Origin: Actinomadura meyerae
GTDB lineage: Bacteria; Actinomycetota; Actinomycetes; Streptosporangiales; Streptosporangiaceae
Length of the DNA: 64,000 bases
NCBI RefSeq assembly: GCF_900188445.1
Contig: NZ_FZOR01000035.1
Location: 1 to 64,000, forward strand
Reading direction: 5' to 3'
The notes beneath the pieces are model-generated. The model saw only the letters and a list, made by a program, of their open reading frames with translations, was not told the DNA's origin and did not search any database. How positions within the stretch are numbered: position 1 is the first letter of the stretch; every line of letters starts with the position of its first letter. This document shows, piece by piece, positions 17,185-27,483 of this stretch. A program made the position numbers and the translations under genes.

Positions 17185-18105
17185 TCAGCGGGCCAGGGCG
17201 TTCAGCAGGCGGTTGACGGGGCTGCCGAGGTTCCAGCGGTCGGCGAGCTCCACCAGGGCCTCGGCGTCGCGGGGCTCGGCGGGGAGGCGGTCGTCCAGGG
17301 CCGCCAGCTCCGGCGCGTCGATGTCGGTGACCACCCGGACCACCGTCTCGGCGGCGGCCAGGTAGTCGCGGGCCGCCGCCATGCGGCGGCGGGCGCCCGC
17401 CGGGAAGCCCGCGTCGGTGCCCGCGTCCAGCGCGGCGAGGATGCCCTCGACCGAGCCGAAGCGGGTGACCAGCGCGGCGGCCGTCTTGTCGCCGACGCCC
17501 GGCACGCCCGGCAGGCCGTCGCTGGGGTCGCCGCGCAGCGTCGCGTAGTCGCCGTAGCCGCGGCCCGGGATGCCGTACTTGGCCGCGACCTCCTTCTCGC
17601 CCATCACCTGCAGGTTCCGGATGCCGCGCGCGGTGTAGAGGACGACCACGGGCCCGCTGTCGTCGACGAGCTGGAACAGGTCGCGGTCGCCGGTGACGAT
17701 GTCGACCGGCCCCGCGGCGGCGCCGCGCACCGCGAGCGTCCCGATCACGTCGTCGGCCTCGTAGCCGGGGACGCCGGCGCGGGCCAGGCCGACCGCGTCC
17801 AGGACCGCGTCGATCACCGGGAGCTGCGCCTCCAGCGCGTCCGGGGTCTGGTCGCCGCCGTCGTCGGCCACCCGGTGCGCCTTGTAGGACGGCAGCGCCG
17901 CCACCCGGAACGCCGGCCGCCAGTCGGCGTCCATGCAGCAGACCAGGCGGTCGGGCGCGCGGTCCTGGACGAGGCGCGCGATCATGTCGATCAGCCCGCG
18001 CACCGCGTTCATCGGCGTCCCGTCCGGCGCGGTCACCGACTCGGGCACCCCGTAGAAGGCGCGGAAGTACAGCGACGGCGTGTCCAGCAGCATCAACCCG
18101 CTCAT
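17185..18105 (-). CDS. 5'-3' exonuclease (PolA exonuclease domain-like)
   Basis: A 306-residue protein equal to the stand-alone 5'-nuclease domain of DNA polymerase I. Acidic metal residues are in MLLDTPSLYFRAFYG, CCMDADWRPAFR, GYEADDVIGTLA and IVTGDRDLFQL, and the helix-hairpin-helix is in DGLPGVPGVGDKTAAAL. It would remove flaps or RNA primers during repair and replication. The ATG before SGLMLLD is chosen, with GGGAG upstream. It is divergent from an M24 peptidase gene, as Rv2090 is from pepE in Mycobacterium tuberculosis. Confidence 0.92.
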   Translation of the reverse strand: MSGLMLLDTPSLYFRAFYGVPESVTAPDGTPMNAVRGLIDMIARLVQDRAPDRLVCCMDADWRPAFRVAALPSYKAHRVADDGGDQTPDALEAQLPVIDAVLDAVGLARAGVPGYEADDVIGTLAVRGAAAGPVDIVTGDRDLFQLVDDSGPVVVLYTARGIRNLQVMGEKEVAAKYGIPGRGYGDYATLRGDPSDGLPGVPGVGDKTAAALVTRFGSVEGILAALDAGTDAGFPAGARRRMAAARDYLAAAETVVRVVTDIDAPELAALDDRLPAEPRDAEALVELADRWNLGSPVNRLLNALAR

Positions 18106-18191
18106 GGCGCCATGCTCCCACGCGGGTCCGACGCCGCGCCGCCGCGCCGCTCCTGGGATCCTGGTACCGGCCATCGGACAGGACACTGAGA

Positions 18192-19310
18192 ATGGAGACG
18201 GGTGTGACAACGGAGTTGTATCCGCCGGAGCGCATCGCCCGGGTGCGGGAGGCGACGGCGGAGGCGGGCCTCGGCGCGGTGCTGCTGACCCCCGGCCCCG
18301 ACCTGCGCTACGTCACCGGCTACGAGGCGAAGGAGCTGGAGCGCCTCACGTGCCTCGCGGTGCCCGCCGAGGGGGAGCCGTTCCTGGTCGTTCCCCGGCT
18401 TGAGCTGCCCGCCGCGCAGGAGTCCCCGGCCGGGGCGCTCGGCATCGAGCTGGTGCCGTGGGACGAGACCGAGGACCCGTACGCGCTGACCGCCGCCCGC
18501 CTGCCGAAGGCGGGCAGGGTCGGCGTCGCCGACCGGATGTGGGCGGTCATGGCGCTGCGGTTCCGCGCCGCGCTGCCCGGGGCCGAGCAGGTCGCGGCCG
18601 GGCCGGTGCTGCGCGAGCTGCGGATGCGCAAGTCCGCCGCCGAGGTCGCGGCGCTGCGCGAGGCCGGCGCCGCCATCGACCGGGTGCACCGCCTCGTGCC
18701 CGGCCTGCTCAAGGCCGGCCGCACCGAGCGCGAGGTCGCCCGCGACATCGCCGACGCGATCATCGCCGAGGGGCACGCCCGCGTCGACTTCGTCATCGTC
18801 GGGTCCGGCCCCAACGGCGCCAACCCGCACGCCGAGCCGTCGGACCGCGTGATCCGGCCCGGCGAGCCCGTCGTGGTCGACATCGGCGGGACGATGCCGA
18901 GCGGCTACTGCTCGGACTCCACCCGCAACTACTGCGTCGGGGAGCCGCCCGCCGACTACCGCGCCTACTTCGCGGTGCTGGAGGAGGCGCAGCGCGCCTC
19001 GTGCGCGGCGGTCCGGCCGGGCGCGACGCCCGAGGCGGTGGACGCGGCGGGCCGCGACATCATCGCCGCCGCCGGGCACGGCGAGCACTTCTTCCACCGC
19101 ACCGGCCACGGCATCGGCCTGGAGTCCCACGAGGACCCCTACATCGTCGCCGGCAACCGGGAGCCGCTGGAGCCCGGCATGGCGTTCTCCATCGAGCCGG
19201 GCATCTACCCCGGCCCGCACGGCGCCCGCATCGAGGACATCGTCGTGTGCACCGAGGACGGCTACGAGCCGATGAACGTCACCGAGCGGGGCCTGGTGGT
19301 CGTCGACTGA
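18192..19310 (+). CDS. M24-family Xaa-Pro peptidase (PepE/PepQ-like)
   Basis: A 372-residue metallopeptidase. The creatinase-type N-terminal domain (about 1-140) is followed by the pita-bread fold with all metal ligands: Asp in VVDIGGTM, Asp in YCSDSTRN, His in HRTGHGIGLESHE, Glu in FSIEPGIY and Glu in RIEDIV. It would cleave Xaa-Pro dipeptides in the cytoplasm. The ATG is used; a GTG 12 bases on is the alternative. It is followed by a strong hairpin terminator. Confidence 0.92.
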   Translation: METGVTTELYPPERIARVREATAEAGLGAVLLTPGPDLRYVTGYEAKELERLTCLAVPAEGEPFLVVPRLELPAAQESPAGALGIELVPWDETEDPYALTAARLPKAGRVGVADRMWAVMALRFRAALPGAEQVAAGPVLRELRMRKSAAEVAALREAGAAIDRVHRLVPGLLKAGRTEREVARDIADAIIAEGHARVDFVIVGSGPNGANPHAEPSDRVIRPGEPVVVDIGGTMPSGYCSDSTRNYCVGEPPADYRAYFAVLEEAQRASCAAVRPGATPEAVDAAGRDIIAAAGHGEHFFHRTGHGIGLESHEDPYIVAGNREPLEPGMAFSIEPGIYPGPHGARIEDIVVCTEDGYEPMNVTERGLVVVD

Positions 19311-19355
19311 GCGGTGGTGGCCGACCCGCGCCGTGGCGCGGCGCGGTCAGGCGAG

Positions 19356-19391
19356 GCGAGGGTGCGGACGGGTTTGCGTCCGCACCCTCGC
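19356..19391 (+). terminator. Hairpin terminator after the M24 peptidase
   Basis: Perfect 15-base stem (arms 19356-19370 and 19377-19391) with loop GGTTTG, 46 bases after the stop. It separates the peptidase from the sugar transporter operon. Confidence 0.8.
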
Positions 19392-19582
19392 GGCGTTTCG
19401 GACGAGGCGAATCGGGGCGGACCACGGGTCGGTAACGATCTCTGCACCAAATCCGTCAGCGGGCACCGTGCGTGTTGCGGGCGGGGCGCTCCGCCCTGTA
19501 CCACCTAGATGCATTGTTACGCGGGGGTAAATCGGGTTTCTCCCCCCTGCCGGAGCCGTGCCGTGAATGAAGAGGAGACGCC

Positions 19583-20812
19583 GTGGCAGAGGTCGACCTG
19601 ACCAGCGTCGGGAAGGTCTATCCCGACGGCACCCGGGCCGTCACCGACCTGAACCTCCACATCGCCGACGGGGAGTTCCTCGTCCTCGTCGGGCCGTCGG
19701 GCTGCGGCAAGACGACCGCGCTGCGGATGGTCGCCGGCCTGGAGGACATCTCCGAGGGCGAGGTCACGATCGGGGGCCGGGTCGTCAACCGCGTCCCCGC
19801 CCGCGACCGCGACGTCGCGATGGTGTTCCAGAGCTACGCGCTCTACCCGCACCTGTCGGTGCGCGACAACATCGGCTTCGGGCTGTCGCTGCGCAAGATG
19901 CCGAAGGCCGAGATCCGCGCCAAGGTCGACCGCGCCGCCGAGATCCTCGGCCTCACCGACCACCTGTCGCGCAAGCCCCGCAACCTGTCGGGCGGGCAGC
20001 GCCAGCGCGTCGCGATGGGCCGCGCGATCGTCCGCGAGCCGCAGGCGTTCCTGATGGACGAGCCGCTGTCCAACCTCGACGCCAAGCTCCGCGTCCAGAT
20101 GCGCGCCGAGATCGCCCGCATCCAGCGCGACCTCGGCGTCACCACGATCTACGTCACCCACGACCAGACCGAGGCGATGACGCTCGGCGACCGCGTCGCG
20201 GTGATGAAGAAGGGCGAGCTGCAGCAGGTCGCGCCGCCGCAGGAGCTCTACGACCGGCCGGCCAACCTGTTCGTCGCCGGCTTCATCGGCTCACCGGCCA
20301 TGAACCTGATCCACGGCACGCTGTCCGGGGACGCGGCGAACCCGCGACTGGAGATCGGCGGCCAGACCCTGGCGCTGCCGGCCGAGGTGCTGACCGAGCG
20401 CCCGGCCCTGGCGTCCCGCCTCGGGAGCGACGTCGTCGTCGGCATCCGCCCCGAGGACATGGAGGACTCCGAGCTCGTGGAGACGCCCGAGGGGTCCCGG
20501 CTGTCCTCCACCGCCGACCTCGTCGAGGCGATGGGCTCGGACGTGCTGGTCCACTTCGCGATCGAGGCGTCCCAGGTCGTCACCGAGGACACCAAGGAAC
20601 TCGCCCGCGACGCGGGGACCGACGTGCTGGGGCACCTGGAGAGCCCCCGCACGGACCTGGTCGCGCGGTTCAGCCCGCGCACCCGCGTGAAGGTGGGCGA
20701 CCCGGTGACGATCCGCGTCGACACCGGCCGCCTGCACTTCTTCGATATCGAGTCCGGCGCGGCGATCTGGGGATCGGACGCCGCCGGTCCGTCCAGGGAG
20801 GATGAAGAATGA
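19583..20812 (+). CDS. Sugar ABC transporter ATPase (MsmK/UgpC type)
   Basis: A 409-residue importer ATPase. Walker A is GPSGCGKTTALRM, the signature is LSGGQRQRVAMGRAIV, Walker B/D-loop is FLMDEPLSNLDAKLR and the switch is YVTHDQTEAM. The last 150 residues form the OB-fold regulatory domain of MsmK/UgpC/MalK proteins (VGIRPEDMEDSE). The GTG start follows GAGGAG. It overlaps the binding-protein gene by ATGA and is first in the operon. The 190 bases upstream, after the terminator, hold no recognised operator. Confidence 0.93.
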   Translation: MAEVDLTSVGKVYPDGTRAVTDLNLHIADGEFLVLVGPSGCGKTTALRMVAGLEDISEGEVTIGGRVVNRVPARDRDVAMVFQSYALYPHLSVRDNIGFGLSLRKMPKAEIRAKVDRAAEILGLTDHLSRKPRNLSGGQRQRVAMGRAIVREPQAFLMDEPLSNLDAKLRVQMRAEIARIQRDLGVTTIYVTHDQTEAMTLGDRVAVMKKGELQQVAPPQELYDRPANLFVAGFIGSPAMNLIHGTLSGDAANPRLEIGGQTLALPAEVLTERPALASRLGSDVVVGIRPEDMEDSELVETPEGSRLSSTADLVEAMGSDVLVHFAIEASQVVTEDTKELARDAGTDVLGHLESPRTDLVARFSPRTRVKVGDPVTIRVDTGRLHFFDIESGAAIWGSDAAGPSREDEE

Positions 20813-22131
20813 GGGTCAGCAGAGTGATGGGGGCCGCCGTCGCGGCGGGACTGCTCCTGTCGTCGGCCGCCGCGTGCGGCGGCGACGACGACGGCGGCGG
20901 CGACGGCGCGACGCCGGCCGGCGGGGGAGCCCTCAAGGGCACCACGATCGAGGTCGCCGCGAAGTGGACCGGCGCGGAGGAGACCAACTTCCGCAAGGTG
21001 CTGCAGGCGTTCGAGAAGAAGACCGGCGCCAAGGTCAACTACGCCTCCACCGGTGAGAACACCGACGCCTACCTCGGCCCGCGCATCGAGGCCGGCAACC
21101 CGCCGGACGTGGCGATCCTGCCGCAGCCCGGCCTGATGCAGCAGTACGCGCAGAAGGGCTCGCTGAAGCCGCTGGCCGACGACGTCGTCACCGAGGTCGG
21201 CAACAACTTCGCGCCGTACTGGAAGGAGCTCGGCTCCTCCGGCGGCAAGACCTACGGCGTGATGGTCAAGGCCGCCTACAAGTCGATCCTGTGGTACCGG
21301 CCGGACGCGTTCGACGAGGCCGGCGTGCAGCCGCCCGCGGCGTGGGCCGACCTCGTGAAGGCGTCCGGCACGCTGCAGGACGCGGGCAGCACCCCGTTCA
21401 CCCTCGCCGCCGGCCCGCAGGACTCCTGGACCCTGACCGACTGGTTCGAGAACGTCTACCTGTCGCAGGCGGGCCCGGAGAACTACGACAAGCTCGCCAA
21501 GCACGAGATCAAGTGGACCGACCCCACGGTCGGCAAGGCGCTGGAGACCCTCGCGCAGATCTGGGGCAAGCCCGACTACCTCAACGGCGGCGTCGCCGCG
21601 GCGACCAAGACCAAGTTCGACGAGTCGGTCACCCAGGTCTTCGGCCAGCAGAAGGCCGCGATGGTCTACGGCGGCGACTTCGCCGCCGCGAACATCGCCA
21701 CCACCAAGGCCAAGGTCGGCACCGACGCCAAGGTGTTCGCCTTCCCGAAGGCCGGCGACACCGCCCCGGCGATCCTCGGCGGCGACGTCGCGGTCGCGCT
21801 GAAGGACGGCAAGGGCGCGCAGGAGCTGATGAAGTTCCTCGCCTCCCCGGAGGCCGGCAAGGTCTGGGCCGGGCTCGGCGGCTACCTGACGCCCAACAAG
21901 AACGTCCCGCCGGACGCCTACTCCGACCCGATCGCCAAGCAGCTGATCGGCCAGCTGCAGCAGTCCGGCGACGCCGCCCGCTACGACATGTCCGACCTGG
22001 CGCCCGCCGCGTTCGGCGCGACCCCCGGCAAGGGCGAGTGGGAGGCGCTCCGCCAGTTCGTGATCAAGCCGACCGACGTCAAGGGCGCGCAGGCCAAGCT
22101 GGAGGCCGAGGCCGCCAAGGCGTACAAGTGA
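20809..22131 (+). CDS. Extracellular sugar-binding lipoprotein (SBP family 1)
   Basis: A 440-residue solute-binding protein. The signal peptide ends at Cys23 (SSAAACGGDDD), followed by an acidic-glycine linker. The mature part has the alternating two-lobe pattern of SBP_bac_1 (IEVAAKWTGAEETNFRKVL; PDVAILPQPGLMQQYAQKG; MVYGGDFAAANI). It captures a carbohydrate outside the membrane for the two permeases that follow. Order and sequence style resemble alpha-glucoside systems such as AglE, but the sugar is inferred only. Confidence 0.92.
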   Translation: MRVSRVMGAAVAAGLLLSSAAACGGDDDGGGDGATPAGGGALKGTTIEVAAKWTGAEETNFRKVLQAFEKKTGAKVNYASTGENTDAYLGPRIEAGNPPDVAILPQPGLMQQYAQKGSLKPLADDVVTEVGNNFAPYWKELGSSGGKTYGVMVKAAYKSILWYRPDAFDEAGVQPPAAWADLVKASGTLQDAGSTPFTLAAGPQDSWTLTDWFENVYLSQAGPENYDKLAKHEIKWTDPTVGKALETLAQIWGKPDYLNGGVAAATKTKFDESVTQVFGQQKAAMVYGGDFAAANIATTKAKVGTDAKVFAFPKAGDTAPAILGGDVAVALKDGKGAQELMKFLASPEAGKVWAGLGGYLTPNKNVPPDAYSDPIAKQLIGQLQQSGDAARYDMSDLAPAAFGATPGKGEWEALRQFVIKPTDVKGAQAKLEAEAAKAYK

Positions 22132-22169
22132 CGCGCACGCACAGGGCCGACAAGTAGGGAACCCCCGGA

Positions 22170-23558
22170 ATGAAGGCTCGCAATGAGGAGGTGCCGCCGG
22201 CCGCGACGGCCGGCGGCGCCGCCGCCGTCGACGTACCGGCCGCCCGGCGGCCCGGCGCCCGCCGGGGACGCGAGCGGCTGACCCCGCCGTCCTGGCTCGC
22301 CCTGACGTTCCTGCTGCCGGCGCTGCTGCTGCTCGGCTTCCTGGTCGTCTACCCGATCGTCTACTCGGTGATCCGGAGCTTCTTCGACGCCTCGGGCGAC
22401 TCGTTCGTCGGCGTCGACAACTACACCGGGGTCTTCAAGGGGCACAACAACCTCGTCGCGGTCCGCAACACCGCGATCTGGGTGGTGGTGGCCCCGACCA
22501 TCGTCACCATCATCGGCCTGGTGTTCGCCGTCCTCACCGAGCGGATCCGGTGGGCGACGGTGTTCAAGCTCGTGGTGTTCATGCCGATGGCGATCTCGTT
22601 CCTCGCCTCCGGCGTGATCTTCCGGCTGGTGTACCAGATGGACCCCGACAAGGGCGTCGCGAACGCGGCGCTCGTCGCGATCCACGACACCTTCGCGCAG
22701 GGCACCACCTACCCGGGCGCCGGGCCGCGCAGCGGCGGCGACGCGCCGGTCCGCGAGGAGGGCGGCGCGGTCGTCACCGCGAACCCCGTCCAGGCCGGGC
22801 AGAGCGCGCTCGTCCCGCTGCTGAAGGTCAAGCCGGAGTACCTGCCGAAGGACGCGAAGCCGGCCGCGCAGCCGCCGGCCGCCAAGCCGGGGCAGCTGAC
22901 CGGGACGGTCTGGTTCGACTTCACCCGCGGCGGCGGAGGGCAGCAGAACACCCCCAACGCGGGTGAGTCCGGCCTGCCCGGCATCAAGGTCGAGGCGGTG
23001 CGGGACGGCAAGGTGGTCGCCAAGGCCACCACGGAGGCCGACGGGACCTTCACGATGAAGGACGTCCCCGACGGGACGTACACGGTCCGGCTGCCCAAGG
23101 ACAACTTCACCGGTGCCTACCGCGGCGCCGAGTGGCTCGGCTCCACCCTGATCACCCCCGCGATCATCGGGTCGTACCTGTGGGTGTGGTCCGGCTTCGC
23201 GATGGTGCTGATCGCCGCCGGGCTCGCCGCGATCCCCCGGGACGCGCTGGAGGCGGCCCGGGTGGACGGCGCCACCGAGTGGCAGGTGTTCCGGCGGGTG
23301 ACGATCCCGCTGCTCGCGCCCGTCCTGATGGTGGTGCTGGTGACACTGGTGATCAACGTCCTGAAGGTCTTCGACCTCGTCTTCATCATCGGCGGCGGCG
23401 ATCCGAACGCCAACGTGCTGGCGCTGCAGATGTGGACGGTGTCGTTCGGCGGCGGCGGCGACCAGGGCGCCGGCAGCGCGATCGCCGTGCTGCTGTTCCT
23501 GCTGGTGCTGCCCGCCATGCTGTTCAACATCCGGCGACTGCGGCAGGAGCGCAAATGA
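22170..23558 (+). CDS. Sugar ABC permease with a large extracytoplasmic insert
   Basis: A 462-residue MalF-type permease, about 160 longer than usual. Helices at about 42-68, 101-124 and 132-155 precede an insert of about 150 residues (175-325). The insert starts with a Pro/Ala-rich linker and then shows a compact beta pattern (LTGTVWFDF, LPGIKVEAVRDGKVVAKATT, DGTFTMKDVPDGTYTVRLP) resembling a carboxypeptidase-regulatory or Cna-B fold. Helices then resume and the EAA loop (AAGLAAIPRDALEAARVDGA) is intact. The insert lies between helices where the chain should be outside. It is AglF-like by position. Confidence 0.88.
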   Translation: MKARNEEVPPAATAGGAAAVDVPAARRPGARRGRERLTPPSWLALTFLLPALLLLGFLVVYPIVYSVIRSFFDASGDSFVGVDNYTGVFKGHNNLVAVRNTAIWVVVAPTIVTIIGLVFAVLTERIRWATVFKLVVFMPMAISFLASGVIFRLVYQMDPDKGVANAALVAIHDTFAQGTTYPGAGPRSGGDAPVREEGGAVVTANPVQAGQSALVPLLKVKPEYLPKDAKPAAQPPAAKPGQLTGTVWFDFTRGGGGQQNTPNAGESGLPGIKVEAVRDGKVVAKATTEADGTFTMKDVPDGTYTVRLPKDNFTGAYRGAEWLGSTLITPAIIGSYLWVWSGFAMVLIAAGLAAIPRDALEAARVDGATEWQVFRRVTIPLLAPVLMVVLVTLVINVLKVFDLVFIIGGGDPNANVLALQMWTVSFGGGGDQGAGSAIAVLLFLLVLPAMLFNIRRLRQERK

Positions 23559-24484
23559 GCACCGCGGTGGAGACCACGAAGGCGCCGGCGGAGGGCGGCG
23601 GCGCGGCGGGCGCGCCCCGCCGCGGCATCGCCGCCCGGATCGTCGGCCGGATCGGCGGCGGCGTCGCGCAGGCGCTGCTGGTGCTGATCGCGCTGTTCTG
23701 GCTCGTCCCGACGCTGGGGCTGCTGGTGGCGTCGCTGCGCTCCAACGAGGACAACAGCGCCGACGGCTGGTGGAACGTGTTCGCCAAGCCGACGCAGCTG
23801 ACCATGGAGTCCTACAGCGCGCTGCTGGACAAGGGCGACTTCGTCGACTCGTTCTGGAACACGGTGCTGATCACCGTGCCGGCCACGCTGCTGGTGGTGG
23901 TGATCGCCGCGCTGGCCGCCTACGCGTTCGCGTGGATGGAGTTCCCCGGCCGGGACTGGCTGTTCATCATCGTGGTGGCGCTGCTGGTGGTGCCGGTCCA
24001 GGTCGCGCTGATCCCGGTCGCCAAGCTGTACGGGGCGATCGAGTTCGGCGGGTTCCAGATGTTCGGCTCGGTCACCGGCGTGGTGCTGTTCCACGTCGCG
24101 TTCGGGCTGCCGTTCGCGATCTTCCTGCTGCGCAACTTCTTCGCCGCGATCCCCCGGGATCTGCTGGAGGCGGCGCGGATGGACGGCGGCTCGGAGTGGA
24201 CGATCTTCCGGCGGGTGATCTTCCCGCTGGGCGGCCCGGCGATCGCCTCGCTCGGCATCTTCCAGTTCCTGTGGGTGTGGAACGACCTGCTGGTCGCGCT
24301 GGTGTTCGCCGACACCGAGTCGCAGCCGATGACCAAGTGGCTGCAGTCCCAGATGCGGCAGTTCACCGGCAACATCGACATCCTGGCGCCCGGCGCGTTC
24401 CTCTCGCTGATCGTCCCGCTGGTGGTGTTCTTCGCCTTCCAGCGGTACTTCGTCCAGGGCGTCCTCGCGGGCTCGGTGAAGTAG
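23555..24484 (+). CDS. Sugar ABC permease (MalG/AglG type)
   Basis: A 309-residue permease with six predicted helices: VAQALLVLIALFWLVPTLGL at about 35-60 is the first, and the EAA motif NFFAAIPRDLLEAARMDGGS is near residue 200. It forms a heterodimer with the upstream permease. The start overlaps that gene's stop (ATGA). The C-terminus (FVQGVLAGSVK) is the standard ending of this family. A perfect hairpin terminator follows 13 bases after the stop. Confidence 0.93.
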   Translation: MSTAVETTKAPAEGGGAAGAPRRGIAARIVGRIGGGVAQALLVLIALFWLVPTLGLLVASLRSNEDNSADGWWNVFAKPTQLTMESYSALLDKGDFVDSFWNTVLITVPATLLVVVIAALAAYAFAWMEFPGRDWLFIIVVALLVVPVQVALIPVAKLYGAIEFGGFQMFGSVTGVVLFHVAFGLPFAIFLLRNFFAAIPRDLLEAARMDGGSEWTIFRRVIFPLGGPAIASLGIFQFLWVWNDLLVALVFADTESQPMTKWLQSQMRQFTGNIDILAPGAFLSLIVPLVVFFAFQRYFVQGVLAGSVK

Positions 24485-24497
24485 CCGGCCGGGACAC

Positions 24498-24539
24498 GGC
24501 GAAGCCCCCACGGCCCGCGCGGGCCGTGGGGGCTTCGCC
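24498..24539. terminator. Bidirectional hairpin terminator
   Basis: A 42-base perfect palindrome (21-base arms, no mismatch) between two convergent genes, 13 bases after the permease stop and 18 bases after the ATPase stop on the other strand. Confidence 0.9.
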
Positions 24540-24557
24540 ATGTCCGGGACCGGGCGG

Positions 24558-25796
<1,239 letters not shown>

Positions 25797-25808
25797 CGGA
25801 TCCCCTTC

Positions 25809-25824
25809 ATGGAAACGTTTCCAT
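25809..25824. promoter_or_regulatory. LacI-type operator 1
   Basis: ATGGAAACGTTTCCAT is a perfect 16-base palindrome with the central CG typical of LacI-family sites, 13 bases upstream of the ATPase start. Confidence 0.8.
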
Positions 25825-25827
25825 TAC

Positions 25828-25844
25828 CCCCTGTCGAACAGGGG
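25828..25844. repeat. Inverted repeat between the two operators
   Basis: CCCCTGT-CGA-ACAGGGG has 7-base arms and sits between the two LacI-type operators. It could be a short hairpin in the ATPase leader or a separate binding site. Confidence 0.4.
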
Positions 25845-25872
25845 TTTCACAGCACTGAGAGGAGTAAACATC

Positions 25873-25888
25873 ATGGAATCGTTTCCAT
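25873..25888. promoter_or_regulatory. LacI-type operator 2
   Basis: ATGGAATCGTTTCCAT differs from operator 1 at one base. The centres are 64 bases apart, close to six helical turns, which would suit looping. It lies 57 bases before the LacI gene start. Confidence 0.78.
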
Positions 25889-25945
25889 GGGAGAACAGCT
25901 CCGGATAAGATCATCGAAAACCGGCGAAGCGGGAGGTGACGGGCG

Positions 25946-26962
25946 GTGCGGCAGGGGCTGGCGACGATCAAGGACGTGGCCGCGGCGGCGGGCGTGGGCA
26001 TCGCCACCGTGTCGCGGGTGTTCTCCGGCGGCTCGGTGAGCGCGGCCACCCGGGAGCGGGTGCTGGCCGCCGCGGCCGAGCTGGACTATCGGCCGAGCGC
26101 CCTCGGCCGCGGGCTGAAGCTGCGCCGCAGCGGCGGCATCGGGCTGATCGTCCCGGACGTCACCGACCCGTTCCGCGCCGAGCTGGTCGCCGGGGTGCTC
26201 GCCTGCGCCCGCAGCCTCGGCGAGCACGTCATCGTCGACGCCGCGCACGGCGACCCCGCCCGCGAGGCCGAGATCGTGGAGCGGCTCGTCGCGCAGCGGG
26301 TGGACGGGATCATCGCGGTGCCCGCCGGGACCGAGGCCGACTGGCGCGGCGCCGCGCGGGTGTGCTCCAGCGTCGTGTTCGCCGACCGGGTCCTGCCGGG
26401 CATGGCGGACGTCCCGGCCGTGCTCGCCGACGACGCGGGCGGCGTCCGGTCCCTCACCGAGTACCTCGCCGGGCTCGGGCACCGGCGCATCGCCTTCCTC
26501 GGCGGCGCCCCCGGCACGCCCGCCGGGGTGCGCGAGCGCGCGTTCCGCGACACCCTCGCCCAGCTCGGCGTCCCGGTGGAGGAGGACCTGGTCGTCGCCG
26601 CCCGCCCGGCCCGCGACGCCGCCTACGCCGCCGCGGCCGGGCTGCTGCAGCGCCGCGCCGACGTCACCGCGATCCTGGCCGCCGGTCACCTGCTCGGCGA
26701 GGCGGCCGTACTGGTCGCCCGCGAGCTGGACCTGCGGGTCCCCGCCGACGTGTCGATCGCGATGGTGGACGACGTGGCGTGGGCGGAGCTGTGCGACCCG
26801 CCGCTGACCGCTGTCGCCCGCCCCGGCCACGACATCGGCTACCGCGCCTGCGAGCTGCTGCTGCGCGAGCCCGCCCGGCGGGGGAGGGGCGGCCCGGTGC
26901 TGCTGCCGACCGAGCTGGTGGTGCGCGGCAGCTGCGGCCCGCTGCGGCCCGCGCGCCGCTGA
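25946..26962 (+). CDS. LacI-family sugar-responsive repressor
   Basis: A 338-residue repressor. The N-terminal HTH (TIKDVAAAAGVGIATVSRVF, about residues 7-26) and hinge helix (RPSALGRGLKLRR) are followed by a periplasmic-binding-like sensor domain (GIGLIVPDVTDPFRAELVAG; GHRRIAFLGGAPGTPAG). It probably represses the divergent ATPase gene and itself through the two operators between them, with release by a sugar or sugar phosphate. GGAGG precedes the GTG start. Confidence 0.92.
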   Translation: MRQGLATIKDVAAAAGVGIATVSRVFSGGSVSAATRERVLAAAAELDYRPSALGRGLKLRRSGGIGLIVPDVTDPFRAELVAGVLACARSLGEHVIVDAAHGDPAREAEIVERLVAQRVDGIIAVPAGTEADWRGAARVCSSVVFADRVLPGMADVPAVLADDAGGVRSLTEYLAGLGHRRIAFLGGAPGTPAGVRERAFRDTLAQLGVPVEEDLVVAARPARDAAYAAAAGLLQRRADVTAILAAGHLLGEAAVLVARELDLRVPADVSIAMVDDVAWAELCDPPLTAVARPGHDIGYRACELLLREPARRGRGGPVLLPTELVVRGSCGPLRPARR

Positions 26963-26973
26963 CGCCCGGAAAT

Positions 26974-26991
26974 CGGCCGATGACGGCCGAT
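26974..26991. repeat. Two direct CGGCCGAT repeats
   Basis: CGGCCGAT occurs at 26974-26981 and 26984-26991, ten bases apart (one helical turn), about 50 bases upstream of the Lrp-type gene. It may be a regulator site. Confidence 0.35.
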
Positions 26992-27042
26992 CCGTGATCT
27001 ATGGGGACGCGCGGACGCCCTCCGGCGCGCTAGATTTCCCGG

Positions 27043-27483
27043 GTGGAGGAGATCGATCGTCAGATCATGGCGCTGCTCGCCGACGACGGGCGGATGAGCT
27101 TCACCGATCTGGCCAAGGAGACGGGGCTGTCGGTGTCGGCCGTGCACCAGCGGGTGCGCAGGCTGCAGAAGCGCGGCGTCATCCGGGGGTTCGCCGCGCA
27201 GCTGGACAGCGGGCAGATCGGGCTGCCGCTGACGGCGTTCGTGTCGATCAAGCCGATCGACCCGGCCGCGCCCGACGACGCCCCCGAGCGGCTGTCGCAC
27301 CTCCAGGCGATCGAGGCGTGCCATTCGGTGGCCGGGGACGAGAGCTACATCCTCAAGGTGCGGGTCGCGTCCCCCAACGAGCTGGAGGACCTGCTCCAGA
27401 AGATCCGCGCCGCCGCGAACGTCGCGACCCGGACCACCGTGGTGCTCAGCACCCCGTGGGAGGCGCGCCGCCCGCCCCTCTAG
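27043..27483 (+). CDS. Lrp/AsnC-family regulator
   Basis: A 146-residue regulator. The N-terminal HTH is DRQIMALLADDGRMSFTDLA then LSVSAVHQRVRRLQKRGVI, and the C-terminal RAM effector domain includes ACHSVAGDESYILKVRV. It binds DNA as multimers and responds to an amino acid. The GTG start has a -10-like TAGATT seven bases before it and no ribosome site, so the message may be leaderless. The target is not clear; it is convergent with the LLM oxidoreductase gene, which ends beside it. Confidence 0.92.
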   Translation: MEEIDRQIMALLADDGRMSFTDLAKETGLSVSAVHQRVRRLQKRGVIRGFAAQLDSGQIGLPLTAFVSIKPIDPAAPDDAPERLSHLQAIEACHSVAGDESYILKVRVASPNELEDLLQKIRAAANVATRTTVVLSTPWEARRPPL

